The notes under the pieces are model-generated. The model had not been told where the DNA came from and did not search any database. It saw only the letters and a program-made list of their open reading frames with translations. Positions 52,301 to 60,653 of a stretch of DNA of 64,000 nt are shown here, one piece after another. Origin of the DNA: Nematopogon swammerdamellus (Eukaryota; Arthropoda; Insecta; Lepidoptera; Adelidae); contig OX336338.1 in NCBI GenBank assembly GCA_946902875.1, positions 9,291,971 through 9,355,970 of the forward strand. Reading direction: 5' to 3'. The stretch's first letter is position 1. Each line of letters opens with the position of its first letter. The translations under genes and the position numbers were made by a program.

Positions 52301-54808
52301 CATATTATATCAAGTCAAAAAATAAATAAAAATTAGTTTACATTTATTACAAAGAGATGTAATAAGTCATATAAAAAAAATAAATTTATGATACAAAGTG
52401 TATCCAAATGTCAAATTGTCAAAGTTTGTTAGTGGAAAAAACAGTAGTCAAACTCTTAGATAAAATTACGGTCAGTTAATGCATCCTTAATAGTGTAATA
52501 ACTCTTTTCAATTAACATTAATTTAATCCGTCGTTTGAAATTATTATCATCTAATTGTTTTATGTTAGAAGACAGTTTATTATAACTAGTACTATTTATT
52601 TAGTATTTAGCCTACCGGGTCTGTAGATTACGACACGACGGCATTTCTTGTCCTTGTACGGGCTTACGAATATGTAGCTGTAATAAAAAGGGAAAAATGT
52701 TTAGTAGGTTATTCCACGATCCTCACAATGTGGCAGCCGTGGACCGGGAGGCTGTGTCGGCGGGCAGCCCTCAGATGGTCAGACCATTTGTGAAATTCTA
52801 CGGGTCATCAGTGCTAGCTAACCCGGACTAGCAGATAATAGAAAATACGGGAGCCATCACGGTGATACCTATCTTTGTCCAAAGTTGAATAACTCTCATC
52901 CAGAAGGGCGGGCATCCCCGGATGTTATTCTATTTTATGGAAACTGACATGATTGGCTACCACCTATAACACCCGTGATGTCTGGTCCTAACACCTTGGT
53001 GAACTAGGTGCCATGTAGGTGCTTCCCTTTTTGGTTGTGTCGGCTACAATGAACTGGATGGACGGTGGACCCAACGAACTAGTTACATAGCCGCTTCGAC
53101 CGACCTTTTATTCAGGGCGGTGGTACCAACTCGGGCTAGTTTAACCCTATCAACCACCTAGTAACGTACAAAGGGAAGGGACCTACAGTTTTACGTAAAA
53201 TCCGAACTACGGTTAAGCTCAACGGCGAACGGTCACCCATCCAAGTACTGATCGCGCCAGGTGCGCGGAAAAAAGTCTCTTAAAAAATATGTGAATTAAT
53301 TACCCCAGGTCGATGAGCTCCGTCATAGCGGGTAGACGGTGGTCGAGCTGGTTGAATGCGATGCCGAAGGACTGACGCAGCAGGATGTAACGCTCCAGAG
53401 CCTCCTGTGCCATCGGCACGCTGAACTTCTTCGTTCGAAGGAACCTGAGCAGGAAGCCGGAATCTAAAAGGATAGTTTGAAGAGTTAAAGATTTGTTAAA
53501 AATTAAAATTATTTGTTAAATGAAAAAAGTAAGAACACCCCCACCCCCACCACACCACACGCCGTATCCCAACAATCAGGATAAGCAGAGTAATCGTTTT
53601 TTTGCTGCAAGTACTCTGATAAATTACAGCGCACAAGATAACTAAATATCAGGCAGCAAGTAAGGCACGAAGACCCACCTCCTGCATGACTCGGCGGAAT
53701 GACCGCGCCAAGGTGAGAGGTGGCGAGCCTATCGCCCTTTAGCACGGCATTTTGTTCTTATCCTTTAGTCGCCTTTTGCGACATCTACGGGGAGAGGTTA
53801 TTTTTATTGAAAGCGCGACATGTCGCATCGCTTCACCTACGAGTAGGTGTCTAACGATGCCCATGGACATTCTGTGATGCACGGGGAATGCGAACGCCAT
53901 TCCGGTCTGACAGGAGCCTTTTCACGCCCCTTTTGAAAACCCCCAGGCTGTACTTGGGTGGGCGGAAATTGTGTGTACCGCATTTTTCCGGTTCTGTGAG
54001 TAAAAGACCTACAGAACCGATTGGTGCGCATCCGTGGAAGGTCGTTAGTATAGGGGTGCGTGCACCCCCTGCGCAATGAAGCTGCAGCTGTAGTGTGAAG
54101 CTATTCTTTAAAGTACCGGCCTCACGCCTTACGTGCAGTATTAGATTATTAGATTACATAGAAAGTAGTGTATTATATTATATAAGGTGCTTCGCTATTT
54201 ATGTCAAAAATTTCGGGAGGGTTACATAGACACTCAAATAAACACGTTACGAAAAAAAAAATTATATGTTTTTAGCATTACTTTTCGAGAAATTTTACAA
54301 AACATGTTTGCTACCTAAACATGAACCTGTGTGTAACAGTAGGTAACTTGCATTTTACGGGGTCAATGACCGTACTATGTTCAAACGCAGAATAGCTGTT
54401 TGTTGTAAGTAAGTCACTATGATTGGTTTTTACAGCTACTTATTTGATTTGATTTTTTTGTTAGGAGAAAAAATGCTCCTTTAAACATATGTTTTTTCTT
54501 ACTTAAAGTGTTTATTTGAGTGCGTATGTAACCCTCCCGAAATTTTTGACATAAATAACGAAGCACCTTATATATACAAGGTATTGTTAGATTATATCCG
54601 ATAGTGAACAAGATGATATCTCACCGAGTCGAACGCTAGAGATTCTCGGGTTCTGCTGCAGCCAGCTCCGTACGGCGTCGAGCGCCTGCGCGCGGGACTC
54701 CGGCGTCTCCCGCAGCTCCACCTCAGCCAGCCGCTGCGTCTCCTGGGACAGCGGGCACGAGTACTCGTCCGCCTCCGTCAGGTACCGCTTGCATAGCCGC
54801 CGAGACAT
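49132..54808 (-). CDS. CRAL-TRIO domain lipid-binding protein (6 coding exons)
   Basis: Complement join 54625-54808, 53304-53463, 52616-52677, 50833-51026, 50259-50463, 49132-49331: 1,005 bases, 334 aa. All introns are GT-AG with consistent phases (1, 2, 1, 0, 1). Residues about 20-80 form the CRAL-TRIO N-terminal helical domain with FLLRFLRTKKFSV at 65-77. The Sec14-like lipid pocket runs from about 116 (YIFVSPYKDKKCRRVVIYRP) through GIVHYADGAGVG to LLPQEYGG at 253-260. A tail of about 70 aa rich in K/E follows. Insect members of this family (alpha-tocopherol-transfer/clavesin-like, CRALBP-like) carry small hydrophobic ligands such as retinoids, tocopherol or phosphoinositides in the cytosol; the ligand here cannot be told. 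The start is ATG 54808. An upstream in-frame ATG at 54826 lies before a likely acceptor (AG at 54818) and is disfavoured. Confidence 0.85.
49470..49704 (-). repeat. Repeat family D copy, reverse, full length
   Basis: Starts TTTTTTTATGGAAAGTGACA and CGGTTGGCTACATCACCTAC. Continues CAGCCCATAACACCGGGTG, GAAGGGAAGC in reverse, and ends CCTACCACCTAGTAATATAA. It lies in intron 5 of the CRAL-TRIO gene. Confidence 0.75.
50259..50463 (-). CDS. CRAL-TRIO gene exon 5
   Basis: Acceptor TTTTACAG ends at 50464; donor C|GTAAGT at 50258. It encodes RTIPMRHKEIYGANVHPTVK and on to LLPQEYGG and MTEMI, the most conserved part of the lipid-binding fold. Confidence 0.9.
50727..50802 (-). pseudogene. Decayed duplicate of exon 4's 3' end
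   Basis: Reverse translation gives HISLFAPCEALRIVKK, against HLSLFTPREAVRIVKN in exon 4. One extra A in the AAAAAA run shifts the frame at the end, so it reads RRSE and a stop instead of GE and a donor. If the A is ignored, a GTGAAT donor would follow at the matching place. It lies about 30 bases downstream of exon 4 in intron 4. Best read as a tandem partial exon duplication that lost function. An alternative exon is less likely because of the frame shift. Confidence 0.65.
50833..51026 (-). CDS. CRAL-TRIO gene exon 4
   Basis: Acceptor TTTTCAG ends at 51027; donor GAG|GTTAAC at 50832. It encodes residues 136-200: VFDPYKYTNQDMCRVMAICY, then GIVHYADGAGVGFPHLSLF and REAVRIVKNGE. Confidence 0.9.
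51201..51468 (+). repeat. Repeat family A copy
   Basis: GCGGTCAAGTGCGAGTCGAA at the start; CAGACGGACAGACGGACAG, CCTATAAGGATTTCATTTTT and TACGGAACCCTAAAAA at the end. Both termini are present. It lies in intron 3 of the CRAL-TRIO gene. Confidence 0.75.
51469..52600. other. CRAL-TRIO intron 3, no other gene
   Basis: Very AT-rich. About 51970-52130 may be a reversed LINE 3' tail (GTTTATTGTATTGTTTATTG, then GTAGGTAACCTACGCTTGGA). Confidence 0.4.
52616..52677 (-). CDS. CRAL-TRIO gene exon 3
   Basis: 62 bases, acceptor TTACAG ending at 52678, donor CCCG|GTAGGC. It encodes YIFVSPYKDKKCRRVVIYRP. It is too short to stand alone, but its phases (2 in, 1 out) and domain position fit exactly. Confidence 0.85.
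52725..52930. repeat. Unidentified GC-rich segment in intron 2
   Basis: TGGCAGCCGTGGACCGGGAG, GGCGGGCAGCCCTCAGATGG and CCGGACTAGCAG stand out from AT-rich DNA. Possibly LINE coding debris, family not recognised. Confidence 0.3.
52931..53182 (-). repeat. Repeat family D copy, reverse
   Basis: TTTTATGGAAACTGACATG, GTGCTTCCC and CGACCGACCTTTTATTCAGG, ending CAACCACCTAGTAACGTAC. Confidence 0.7.
53304..53463 (-). CDS. CRAL-TRIO gene exon 2
   Basis: Acceptor CTTTTAG ends at 53464; donor GGG|GTAATT. It completes D62 and encodes SGFLLRFLRTKKFSVPMAQE on to AMTELIDL. The FLLRFLR motif is the signature of the CRAL-TRIO N-terminal domain. Confidence 0.9.
53530..53795 (+). repeat. Repeat family C copy
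   Basis: CACGCCGTATCCCAACAATC, GATAAGCAGAGTAATCG, GGCACGAAGACCCACCTCC, AGGTGAGAGGTGGCGAGCC and GCCTTTTGCGACATCTACGG. It is the reverse of 2990-3220. Confidence 0.65.
53818..54085 (-). repeat. LINE-like fragment
   Basis: 53818-53940 is the reverse complement of 38745-38870 (CTACGAGTAGGTGTCTAACG, ATTCTGTGATGCACGGGG). The GC-rich continuation to 54085 keeps overlapping frames on both strands but no identifiable domain. Confidence 0.45.
54181..54573. mobile_element. MITE with about 70-bp TIRs, AAGGTGCTTC type
   Basis: TATAAGGTGCTTCGCTATTT, ATGTCAAAAATTTCGGGAGG and GTTACATA at the left are inverted at 54505-54573. TA-rich flanks. It lies in intron 1 of the CRAL-TRIO gene, 50 bases from exon 1. 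Confidence 0.75.
54625..54808 (-). CDS. CRAL-TRIO gene exon 1 (first coding)
   Basis: Starts MSRRLCKRYLTEADEYSCPL. It continues ETPESRAQALDAVRSWLQQN and PRISSVRL and ends CTCG|GTGAGA. The acidic, helical start with ETPE...A...LR.W is the usual opening of insect CRAL-TRIO proteins. Confidence 0.85.
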
Positions 54809-54849
54809 CTTGCGATACTGCAACATTTACAAACAAGTACTTCATAACA

Positions 54850-55365
54850 TTCACATTCAAAGTTATAGGATCCTATTGTGTCTTTTTGTCTGTCTGTCTA
54901 TCTGTTGTCCGTCACAGCTTATTTTGTCTGAATCTTGTGGACGAAAAAAGTTTAAATTTGGTACATGTTTTTGATGACGCAATAGCAGGCGTATATCGTA
55001 AATGAACGGATTTCTATTTTGGCGGTAAATTTTTGGGGGAAATTAAAAAGTAAAAAAAAAACTTTTTCCAGTGCGTGACATATATCAATGAAAAGTGCTC
55101 GTTATATGTATAAGTAATAAAAATATGTACGTGTAGAATAAATAAAAAAAAATATTCCCTCCCCCATCCCATGGTCTCCGAAACTATGGCGTCTAAAATA
55201 AAAAAAAAAAAAGGAAAATATGGCGCCTTTCCTATAGTTTACTGAAAATTACCTTATTGCAACAGTATAATTATTTTGACGCCATATGTGGATTATTTGC
55301 CACATAAAAGAAACATAACTAAAAATAATCATCTCTGTTCAATGAGCTTGAGATTACTGTTACCG
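54850..55365 (-). repeat. Diverged family A/B remnant, reverse
   Basis: TATAGGATCCTATTGTG, then TTGTCTGTCTGTCTATCTG and CGTCACAGCTTATTTTGTC, is the reversed terminal part. The rest is AT-rich, with a CATATATCAATGAAAAGTGC block that recurs reversed at 59465-59490. Confidence 0.5.
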
Positions 55366-55480
55366 CATTCAGGGCGACATTGCAACTCATCGTCGGCCGC
55401 GCCACCGCGCCGCCGCGCCGCCACCGCGCCGCCACCGCCGCCCACTCCTCGATCTAACTTGGCGTAGTACCGCGTGTGCG
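55366..55480 (-). promoter_or_regulatory. GC-rich block, candidate 5' region of the CRAL-TRIO gene
   Basis: Forward sequence CGCGCCACCGCGCCGCCGCG and more of the same is a (GGC)-type CpG island about 560 bases upstream of the coding start. On the reverse strand it is preceded by CCAACCAATGTG (a CCAAT motif) and followed by GCG|GTAACA, a possible donor that could join the acceptor at 54818. The arrangement suits a promoter plus noncoding exon but is unproven. Confidence 0.35.
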
Positions 55481-55599
55481 GTCACCATCACATTGGTTGG
55501 AGTAATGTAATCATAATGTACATAATACTTAACCGTTCTGGTTTTAAGGCTGTGGCGCAGGGCTAAAGTTCGTTTATCTTCTCTAATGTTTATCTTCTC

Positions 55600-55880
55600 T
55601 TTCTCATTTTAGGTTTCCTTACCACCTAAGGAACCCTAAGAAGGGAACCTTTTTTGTCTTGCGGGTCAAGGTATTAAGTTGAAATTATTATGATATATTA
55701 AGGTCTGCAATGCCTTTGAGGTGTAGACAATTCAAATTCTAAATCAAAGTAATCGAAAGATACGGCTATTTATGTCAAATTTTTATGCTCGAAAACTCAC
55801 TCAAATCAAATCAAAACTCCTTCAGTTCTACTTCCCGTTGACATAGAGAGTAATGTCTGGGCAAGAAGCAAGGCCTCACG
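55600..55880 (-). repeat. Repeat family B copy, reverse
   Basis: AAGGAACCCTAAGAAGGG, TGCCTTTGAGGTGTAGACAA and TTCCCGTTGACATAGAG correspond in reverse to blocks at 4980-5230. Confidence 0.5.
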
Positions 55881-56093
55881 GCACAAGTCAAGTAAAGAAA
55901 AAAATCCGAAAATTAATTAATTGTAGTTACATAATATGTCACATAAAAATGCATTTTTGTATATTTCAACTACAACAATGCCTGAGAGTCAAACCATTGC
56001 TGTAGTTTTTTTATTTAGGCGTTTCTTGATTTTCCAAAACACAATTATTTTGATTAAACACACAAAATTTCCCACAAATATTCAATTATATTG

Positions 56094-56157
56094 TGTGATG
56101 GTACGGAACCGTCGTCGTCGGTGCGCGAGTTCAACTCGCACTTAGCGGTTTTTTTAT
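56094..56157 (-). repeat. Repeat family A start, reverse
   Basis: GATGGTACGGAACCGTCG, GGTGCGCGAGTTCAACTCGC and ACTTAGCGGTTTTTTTA. Confidence 0.6.
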
Positions 56158-56804
56158 GGGAAGCACGACATAATAATTATATCACGCGCCCGACATATGC
56201 GTTTGCATGAAATTCAAAGACGCTTAAATAGCATGCTAGAGCTGCGGTCTTAGCGTGCAGAGCGTGTATGGTTATTTATTTTTGCTCGAGATTTTGTAGA
56301 CAGACGACTTTTGATGAATGACTTATAAATAAACATATTCTTACTTCTACATTCTTCCTTCTATCATTATGTTTCACGTCAATATGTGGTCGTAGATTAT
56401 TACAATGTGGTTTATGACGGCCCAGCGCAACTGCATGATCTATTAGGTTACGTACAACGCTGCATGGTTGCGTTACCCACTGGCCTACTTTTCGGCGTCT
56501 TGCCTGATCAGAGCGCTGACCTTTCATATAGAGCCTCCGCGAGCGGCGAGCCTCAATCTAACCACCCAGAGCCGGCGCGCACCCGGACAAGTGCCTGACT
56601 GACGGGACTGTTTTTTCACTTAGATATACCTTACTTAGTTTACTTACTTTTCTGTGTTATATTATAACTACAAGTTTCTCCTTAATTTGGTATTTTAGTA
56701 AAATTTTGCTTATGTTTCCCTGCATTATTTTTTTACTGAGATTGAGCCTATGAAATATTAGACTTGCAAGCGTTCACCCGATGATTGAATTTGTAAATGT
56801 TAGT
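56158..56804. other. No gene seen
   Basis: Mixed-composition spacer. Overlapping short frames at 56276-56598 on both strands have no recognised domain, though the GC content near 56530-56590 is raised. Confidence 0.35.
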
Positions 56805-57207
56805 AAAAACCGGCCAAGTGCGAGTCGAACTCGCGCATCGAGGGTTCCGTATCGCCATGTCATAGTCAGCGCCACTCACGCCATGTTGGCGTGTGTATGA
56901 ATTGCTTCACATTAGTTAAAATTCACGGTTAGTTAAAATGCTTCATACTCTTTTCGGTAGATGGCGCGCATACACTTTTTAATTTCTTCTATGGGAAACC
57001 CCGTGAATTTTTTGCTTTTTCTTATTTTTATTATTTGTCGTTATATCGACCATAATAAAACAACACATATTCTGCGAAATTTCAACGGGATAGTTTTTTT
57101 TTTTTTCTACCTATTACGGTCGAAGAGATACAGCTCTCGGACAGACAGACAGACGGTGGCGTAGGCTTAGTAATAGAGTCCCGTACCGGATACGGAACCC
57201 TAAAAAA
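56805..57207 (+). repeat. Repeat family A copy, full length
   Basis: AAACCGGCCAAGTGCGAGTC at the start, GAGGGTTCCGTATCG, the internal block ATTCTGCGAAATTTCAACGG, then CAGACAGACAGACGG, TAGGCTTAGTAATAGAG and ATACGGAACCCTAAAAAA. The most complete copy here, about 400 bases. Confidence 0.8.
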
Positions 57208-57431
57208 GGTAATATCTTTCCGCATTCCGAATATGTTTTTTACTGTAAATCCCATACGAGTGCCTACTTAAATTATGACTTTTCGTGCAACGTCTATTCA
57301 CTGACTCTTCGCTTTCGGGAAACGAAAGATTGTGCCAAAATGACTTATACATTTATTTATGCTTGTATATATTCTACCTATGTATAAGTATAACATAAAA
57401 TAATAACATAAAGATCTGTGGCTAATTAGAA

Positions 57432-57487
57432 TTATTTCTTGGAAGTTCTTCTTGCCATGGTTACGTTGATAATGATCCTGCTGCCTC
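57432..57487 (-). CDS. Possible orphan terminal exon
   Basis: On the reverse strand, TATTTTTCAG (ending 57488) is a good acceptor. The following frame reads GGSRIIINVTMARRTSKK and a TAA at 57432-57434, with AATAAA motifs about 75 bases further on. No upstream exon was found in the window, so it may belong to a gene starting beyond 64000 or be chance. Confidence 0.2.
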
Positions 57488-57880
57488 CTGAAAAATATTT
57501 AAACTCATATTTTTTCTTCTAATTTAATATTGGCTTGTTTATTTTATTTAAATAAAAAATAATATGTAAAGATAAATGAATTTTTAAAACGTCATTCTCT
57601 CTGGCGTAATGTAGGATTTATGGCTAGCTAACGGCATAAATAATAGAACACAAACTTGCTGCTTCAAACACTCTTTCACAACACCAATGAGCGCAACATC
57701 ATTGCAGGCTAATGTTGGCTGAGTGAGGCGAGATCGAATGGCTATTTCGTAAGTTAATATTTTCTTGTATTACCTACTTTTGTGTCATTAGGAGAATCGG
57801 TTGCGGGAGCCACAGGTTACAGGTTTGAATACATCCTAAACGTTTAGTTTTGAATACAACTCATGTAATAATGTTTTTTC

Positions 57881-57921
57881 CAAAGAGTTTGTATTACGTC
57901 GCTGCGCTCCTAAACTCTTTG
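57881..57921. mobile_element. 41-bp hAT-like palindromic MITE, second copy
   Basis: Begins CAAAGAGTTTGTATTACG and the same loop CGCTGCGCTCCT as at 5729, then a shortened right arm TAAACTCTTTG. It is flanked by an 8-bp duplication of GTTTTTTC (57873-57880 and 57922-57929). Eight bases of the right inverted repeat are missing relative to the first copy. Confidence 0.75.
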
Positions 57922-57959
57922 GTTTTTTCGATATATAGTTGAAGAATAAAATGAGAGCA

Positions 57960-58262
57960 TGTATATTTAAAGTTAGTTTTTTACAGCTTTTGCAGCTTGT
58001 AGTCGATATTGGACACCGGGTGGCTAAGCTCAAGTGGCAGGACGCAGGAGACGACGACCGTTGGAGTAACCGCGTCCTACACTGGCGGCCGCGCCGTAGA
58101 CAGGAGAACGGGGTGTGGACGGGTGGGACGACGACATCAAGTGAGTCGGCGGAAAGCAGTGGTTCCGTACCGCTGAAAGCCTCTGAAAGCCTCTGAAAGG
58201 AGGAAAATTGGAGAGGCGTATGTCCAACAGTGGACGCTTACACACTGACTGACTGACTGACA
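57960..58262 (+). mobile_element. RTE-type LINE ORF2 3' fragment
   Basis: Forward translation reads VVDIGHRVAKLKWQDAGDDD, RWSNRVLHWRPRRRQENGVW, with shifted continuations. This resembles the RVAKLKWQWAGH...VLEWRP end of RTE-clade reverse transcriptases. The tail GGAGGAAAATTGGAGAGGCG, TATGTCCAACAGTGGACGC and CTGACTGACTGAC closes the element. It is 5'-truncated and frameshifted. Confidence 0.7.
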
Positions 58263-58525
58263 GGTTTTGTCCACGAGATAGGGTCGCATCACGGATGGCG
58301 GCCGCCGTAGGTCACCCCTTATTCTGGCAAAGGATTATAGTCTGGCTATTCAGATGGGGAACGCGGCCGGCATTCTCGGCACTATCCCGGGGGAAAAATC
58401 GCTATGAAATATATTTTTAGATTAGTTTTGTTTTAGATTAGTTTTAGTTTTAATTTTATAGTTTTTTATTATAAGTTCTTTCTGTTCATTTAATTTTTAT
58501 GTTCTCTTTCTGTCATGAACTCATG
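58263..58525 (+). mobile_element. LINE C-terminus and 3' UTR fragment
   Basis: 58265-58410 encodes residues like RMAAAVGHPLFWQRIIVWLF and RWGTRPAFSALSRG. It is followed by an AT-rich tail matching 26050-26230 (GTTTTGTTTTAGATTAG, AAGTTCTTTCTGTTCAT). Family not named with confidence. Confidence 0.5.
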
Positions 58526-59238
58526 ACATTTATTCCTTTTCACTTGCTTGATATTAATTTGAATTATTTAGTGACTAAGGTACTTCATCATCAGTCATGC
58601 CATCATCATTGCAGGGCCCAACTCTTACCATCTGGGTTGATGGTCGAGATTGTTGCGCGTGGGCAACATGTAGGCTGTTTGTACATCTCTTCGTTTCTTT
58701 GACGTTTACCTTGACCGCCGATTACATAAGGTATCGAGTCGCGTTACATCACGACACAGTTGAAGATGTCACGCGTGAACGTGATACACGCACCGCGGGT
58801 CAAGGTGCTTGGAACTTGCATTTTGGGATAATGAAATTCATAAATCAACATTATTTTTAAAGTGAGTAGGTTATATATAACTAATGGAAGTTGCCGCAAA
58901 ACTAGTGGTATGTTTGGATTTTCTTTTTATGGAGCGAAGTTAAAAAAAATTGCTGTGTCAGCTTTGGTGTTCACTAACGGACGATCATGTAGATTGAAAA
59001 ACTAGAACATTATCCATACTTACGAGTACCTTTAACTTCTCATTAGGTCTGTATCGAACCTGCGGTACTTATTAGGCGGTCGGTAGCCTCATAGGAGAAT
59101 GTATAGTTTTCATAAATTACTATCGTATCTTAGCCGTGGGTGTTCAAGAAGATACTATAAATTTTCATTATTTTCATCGTTTGTTACGCGCTTAATGGTG
59201 AAAAAGGAGATTATACGCAAAAACTAGAAAAAAAATGC
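58526..59238. other. No gene recognised
   Basis: An 87-codon forward frame at 58597-58860 includes RYRVALHHDTVEDVTRERDT, which looks protein-like. It has no known domain, no acceptor evidence and a spacer-like tail. It may be retroelement debris. Confidence 0.35.
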
Positions 59239-59650
59239 TGCCAAGTGCGAATCGCACTTGCGTGGAGAAGGTTCCGTCCATTCCGTTTTCCTGTAAACTA
59301 TAAGAGAGGCCCTATATTATAATTTTGTTTTTATTTAGACTCAATAGTTTCGGAGATAAGACTGACGAGAATGTTCGATTTTCGTATATTTTCTTTAATA
59401 AGTATCTTTTAAAGTATGTATGTATTTTATGCCTTATAAAAATATATTAGTATTGCTTATAATAACGAGCACTTTTTATTGATATGTCACATCATGCCAT
59501 TGAAAAAAAAAAACTTTCTAATTTGTCCCCCAAAATTTAAAATTACATAGTTCATTTACGGTATACGTCCGTGATTGGGTCATCGAACATTAAATATCGA
59601 CGGACACACAGACCCTATATTGGCTCCGTTTTTTCCTCTTTTGAGGTAGG
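59239..59650 (+). repeat. Repeat family A copy, diverged
   Basis: TGCCAAGTGCGAATCGCACT at the start, CGGACACACAGACCCTATA and CTCCGTTTTTTCCTCTTTTG at the end. Confidence 0.6.
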
Positions 59651-60145
59651 TACATACATAGTGTAAAAAGTGATTCATTTATAGTTATTCAGTTAAGTTA
59701 GGTTTAGACACCCTAAGAGCGGCTAAGCGCCACAAGTCGCGCGTTCTTTTAAAAAAATATAGTTTTAAGATTATTTTTTATTAAATTTATTTAATATGAA
59801 TACCTATCATCATCATATTATCAAATAATTATGTATATATTTACCGCTATATGCAGCGGACTGCGGTACCTCAAAAAATAATTGCGTAAATATTTGTAAA
59901 AAAAATATTTCTTTCGCGCATTGGTATTGGAAGGGCGGTTACGTGCCACAGCATCGACGTCGCTTCGCAAGTGGGTCGCCGACGAGTTAAGAACTTCGAA
60001 GGAAGTCAATTAAGTAAATACACTTGCGAAACGCTTGACCTACCTGAGTACTAAATATTAAAGCCTAAAGTCAAAGATAATTCTTTCAACAGTCAAGTTA
60101 GGGCATCGAACGAAACAAATTTGAAAGTATTGTCCATAAAATAAC
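59651..60145. other. No gene seen
   Basis: AT-rich with a small CpG-rich patch at 59920-59995 (CGTCGCTTCGCAAGTGGGTC). The reverse 62-codon frame over it has no motif. Confidence 0.35.
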
Positions 60146-60147
60146 AT

Positions 60148-60450
60148 TTATAGGGTTCCCTAGTAAAACCAGGAACCTTATTAGTTTCGCTACAATGTCT
60201 GTCTGTCTGTCAGTCCATCCGCCCGTCTGTCCGCTTCAGCTTTCTTTAGCTCCTAAGCTAAGGTATGATCTTCAAATTTGGGTACTACGGCGGCGCAACC
60301 CATGCTATGTCGGTGACTCTGTGCGACAGGGACGAATCTCTACTACCGGATTTTCTCTTTCTAAAGCTCGAAACGCATTATTTGCTGCCGGGAACAGTAG
60401 TTACATAGTAGTTACTAAACAAATTATGGAAAATTACAATTTGATGTGAG
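60148..60450 (-). repeat. Family A/B-type end, reverse
   Basis: AGGGTTCCCTAGTAAAACC, then CTGTCTGTCTGTCAGTCCAT and CCGCCCGTCTGTCCG. The rest is diverged. Confidence 0.5.
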
Positions 60451-60653
60451 AAGTAACGTTCACCTTAATTGCACTTGTTACAACACCTTTGTCTCTGCAA
60501 CAAGAAAGGCCACGGCGGCTTATTATATTATGTAATAGTATGTACTGTAGATATTGGTCAAAGTGTAAAAAAAAAAATCTAAATTATTATTATACATAGA
60601 CTAACACCTGTCTCCCAATAAATTTTTACCGACACAACTGATGTTCACGGTTT

